A DNA stretch of 8,602 bases. Origin: JAGPHI01 sp036661035. Lineage in GTDB: Bacteria; Bacillota; Clostridia; Oscillospirales; Ruminococcaceae. The position numbers and the translations under genes were made by a program. A model generated the notes under the pieces. It was given only the letters and a program-made list of their open reading frames with translations. It was not told where the DNA came from and searched no databases. Shown one piece after another: positions 7,171 through 8,602 of the stretch. How positions within the stretch are numbered: the stretch's first letter is position 1; each line of letters begins with the position of its first letter. Location of the stretch: assembly GCA_036661035.1 (NCBI GenBank), contig JAVWZM010000087.1:1-8602 (forward strand), read 5' to 3'.

Positions 7171-7205
7171 CTAACCAATATTGTAGCATATAAATATATT
7201 TTAAT

Positions 7206-7212
7206 AAAGGAG
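7206..7212 (+). promoter_or_regulatory. Ribosome binding site of deoD
   Basis: AAAGGAG precedes the ATG at 7222 by 9 bases and fixes the start. The promoter must lie in the short gap shared with the radical SAM gene, but I see no clear -35/-10 pair there. Confidence 0.7.
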
Positions 7213-7221
7213 ATTACAAAA

Positions 7222-7929
7222 ATGTCTACACCACACAATCAAGCAGAAAAAGGTCAATTCGCAAAAACAGTTCTTATGCCGGGAGATCCGCTACGTGCTA
7301 AATTTATCGCAGATACGTTCCTTGAAAACGTGAAAGAGGTAAACGGTGTGCGCGGCATGCTGGGCTTTACAGGCACTTATAATGGCAAGCCTGTTTCAGT
7401 AATGGGCAGCGGCATGGGCATGCCAAGCATCGGCATTTATTCCTACGAGCTATACACACAATATGATGTTGACAATATTATTCGTATTGGCTCTGCCGGT
7501 TCATACAGCGAAAAAGCTAAGGTTTTTGACGTAGTGCTTGCAAGCGCCGCATATAGCGAAAGCAGCTATGCAATTACACAAAACGGATACGATAAAGACA
7601 CAACATATCCAAGCGAAAAATTAAACACAGCCATCGCAAACAGCGCAAAAGAGTTAAACATGCCGCTTATTACCGGCGTAATTCACAGTAGCGACGTATT
7701 TTATCGTGAAGATAAAACACCGTACTGGCAGAAATTACGTGACGAAAAGGGTTGCCTTGCAGTAGAGATGGAGAGTTTTGCTCTGTTTCACAATGCATCT
7801 GTTACCGGTAAGAATGCTGCTTGCCTGCTTACTATTTCCGACAGCTTTACTTCACACGAAGTAACAACGGCAGAGGATAGACAAAAAAACTTTACGAATA
7901 TGATGCGCATTGCACTTGGCAGCATTTAA
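7222..7929 (+). CDS. deoD: Purine-nucleoside phosphorylase, DeoD type
   Basis: This 235-residue enzyme of the hexameric, DeoD-type NP-I family splits purine (deoxy)ribonucleosides with phosphate to the base and (deoxy)ribose-1-phosphate, in cytosolic purine salvage. The N-terminus STPHNQAEKGQFAKTVLMPG is typical, with H5 reaching the neighbouring subunit's site. GDPLRAK (21-27, R25) and R88 in RIGSAGS bind phosphate. HSSDVFY (155-161) and VEMES (181-185) bind the nucleoside, and the catalytic Asp is D207 in ISDSF, with R220 in AEDRQKNF as its partner (E. coli D204/R217). The length matches the family (about 235-239). The stop codon occupies 7930-7932. No other nucleoside-catabolism gene (deoC, deoB, cdd) is adjacent, and I see no good terminator directly after it. 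Confidence 0.95.
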   Translation: MSTPHNQAEKGQFAKTVLMPGDPLRAKFIADTFLENVKEVNGVRGMLGFTGTYNGKPVSVMGSGMGMPSIGIYSYELYTQYDVDNIIRIGSAGSYSEKAKVFDVVLASAAYSESSYAITQNGYDKDTTYPSEKLNTAIANSAKELNMPLITGVIHSSDVFYREDKTPYWQKLRDEKGCLAVEMESFALFHNASVTGKNAACLLTISDSFTSHEVTTAEDRQKNFTNMMRIALGSI

Positions 7930-7932
7930 TTT

Positions 7933-8025
7933 TATATGAACACTCAAGCTGAATAGCATTAATTTGCGCTTTAGCACATGACAATATATACAAAACTTAT
8001 CTACAATTATCATTAATTTTGTCTA
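7933..8025. other. Intergenic stretch after deoD without a recognisable feature
   Basis: This AT-rich stretch has only a poor imperfect stem at about 7949-7976 that lacks a T-tract. The deoD transcript might therefore run on toward the terminator at 8443-8495. Confidence 0.5.
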
Positions 8026-8054
8026 TTGTAAATAGCATCATGCAAGTATATACT
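8026..8054 (+). promoter_or_regulatory. Promoter of the candidate non-coding RNA
   Basis: TTGTAA (8026-8031) and TATACT (8049-8054) are separated by exactly 17 bases. Transcription is predicted to begin near 8060-8062, just before the purine-rich AAAGGAAAGGGG. Confidence 0.62.
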
Positions 8055-8060
8055 ATAGTT

Positions 8061-8490
8061 AAAGGAAAGGGGTGGGTCCGATGTACTCAGATGAAGAAAT
8101 ACCATTTCATATGTGCGGGACTGCACGCTTTATCAGATAATTGCCTCTGGTTTAACCGATTAGGTTTTCTTTACATTCCGGTGTTGTAGGTGTGTTAGCT
8201 TACAGGAGATGCGAATGTGCTTTACAGTGAGCGCAATATTATCTAATAGTGTGTGTCTTGCGTGAAATGAGAGGACGAATATCAACCGGAAAAAGCCGTA
8301 CGAATATTTTCGTGCATTTTAGATACAGCAAGTTAAATAATTTAATTTATATATTGCGAAATGTCTTAGCATGATCAGAGTATTATAAAGGCGATTCCGA
8401 GATTAATGCGAGATGTAACCACATACTCGGTTAATTAAAACTAAAAAATAGCACCGAATATATCACAAGTGGTGATATATTCGGTGCTTT
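8061..8490 (+). ncRNA. Candidate structured non-coding RNA, about 430 nt, unassigned
   Basis: A well-spaced promoter (8026-8054) and a strong terminator (8443-8495) frame this stretch, which has no ORF longer than about 20 codons with a plausible start. By eye several helices are possible. 8135-8144 pairs with 8233-8244 (10 bp with a two-base bulge) and encloses ACATTC/GAATGT (8173-8178 with 8213-8218). 8257-8261 pairs with 8328-8332, enclosing 8263-8269 with 8315-8321 (7 bp, one G-U), which stacks on a tetraloop hairpin, 8299-8304 with 8309-8314. A closing helix is possible at 8083-8088 with 8378-8383. CCGAG/CTCGG (8397-8401 with 8426-8430) precedes the terminator. I looked for the conserved elements of RNase P RNA, tmRNA, SRP RNA and common riboswitches and did not find them. 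It could also be a decayed gene or a long leader. Confidence 0.5.
8081..8140 (+). CDS. Possible 19-residue peptide ORF at the 5' end of the candidate RNA
   Basis: ATG at 8081 follows AAAGGGG (8066-8072) by 8 bases and encodes MYSDEEIPFHMCGTARFIR before TAA. The ribosome binding site and spacing are good, but the peptide is not one I recognise and has no membrane segment. It may be a leader peptide, a small protein on a dual-function RNA, or the start of a decayed gene. Confidence 0.3.
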   Translation: MYSDEEIPFHMCGTARFIR

Positions 8491-8495
8491 ATTTT
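8443..8495. terminator. Strong bidirectional terminator at the end of the candidate RNA
   Basis: Bases 8450-8466 are perfectly complementary to 8472-8488 (17 bp) around AAGTG. The plus strand continues TTATTTT, and the minus strand continues into six T (8448-8443). Confidence 0.88.
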
Positions 8496-8504
8496 GCCTA
8501 TTTA

Positions 8505-8602
8505 GGCTCTTTGTCAAATGTTGGGGTAGCCGTCTGTAAAACAGGAATTGCGCCAAGGTGTTCTATGCAAGAATGCCTTGGCATTTTTGGCTCTTTGTCC
8601 AA
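8505..8602 (+). mobile_element. ISL3-like insertion sequence end(s), running off the window
   Basis: GGCTCTTTGTCAAATGTTGG, starting at 8505, resembles the terminal inverted repeat of ISL3-family insertion sequences, which duplicate 8 bases of target. The transposase would lie beyond the window. The same 11 bases, GGCTCTTTGTC, recur in direct orientation at 8589-8599, so either the terminal region carries an internal copy or two ends are nested. Family assignment rests on the tip sequence only. Confidence 0.5.
8552..8588 (+). terminator. Terminator-like hairpin inside the IS end
   Basis: GCCAAGG (8552-8558) pairs with CCTTGGC (8576-8582). After a symmetric TG/TG internal loop, TTCT (8561-8564) pairs with AGAA (8570-8573). 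A run of five T follows at 8584-8588. Such a hairpin could shield the element from outside transcription. Confidence 0.6.

Noticed and set aside
7949..7976. Imperfect stem after deoD considered as its terminator
   Set aside because: It has a 2x2 internal loop, a wobble and no T-tract.
8070..8080. GGGTGGGTCCG considered as a T-box antiterminator motif
   Set aside because: T-box antiterminators carry TGGNACC near the 3' end of the leader; here the motif differs, lies at the 5' end, and no specifier stem or downstream gene follows.

Overview
The window looks like chromosome of a moderately low-GC Firmicute, most likely a gut-type member of the Clostridia. The reasons are strong AGGAG-like ribosome binding sites, TTG/GTG starts, AT-rich sigma-A-like promoters, and the gene families present (GcnA-like GH20, YpsC-type rRNA methyltransferase, PflX-like radical SAM protein, DeoD). 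The placement is an inference from these features, not from a marker gene.

Layout. Bases 1-166 (minus) hold a fragment of a REP-associated tyrosine transposase (RAYT/Y1) with its HUH motif. It directly abuts the terminator of a minus-strand tRNA cluster read in the order Arg(UCU), His(GUG), Gln(UUG). All three tRNAs encode CCA, the spacers contain hairpins, and a good promoter sits at 664-693. A plus-strand cytoplasmic GH20 beta-N-acetylhexosaminidase (986-2833) has its own promoter and a strong bidirectional terminator, shared with the convergent membrane-anchored M20 metallopeptidase (3000-4442, minus). That peptidase is divergent from a YpsC/RlmL-type rRNA methyltransferase (4549-5658, plus), and two mirror-image extended -10 elements lie in the short gap. 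An intergenic palindromic element (about 5680-5780) is followed by a small zinc-ribbon, two-helix membrane protein (5830-6216). It converges on a PflX-like radical SAM protein (6268-7170, minus), which is divergent from deoD (7222-7932, plus).

The last 670 bases are the least ordinary part. A promoter at 8026-8054 and a strong terminator at 8443-8495 frame about 430 bases with no substantial ORF but several long-range complementary segments. I read this as a candidate structured non-coding RNA that I cannot assign to a family. It begins with a 19-codon ORF that has a good ribosome binding site. Just after the terminator are two direct copies of an ISL3-like insertion-sequence tip, with a terminator-like hairpin between them, running off the window.

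The genes do not form one pathway. They are mostly single-gene transcription units (amino-sugar glycoside cleavage, peptide or N-acyl amino acid hydrolysis, rRNA modification, purine salvage) separated by terminators, with mobile-element debris at both ends.
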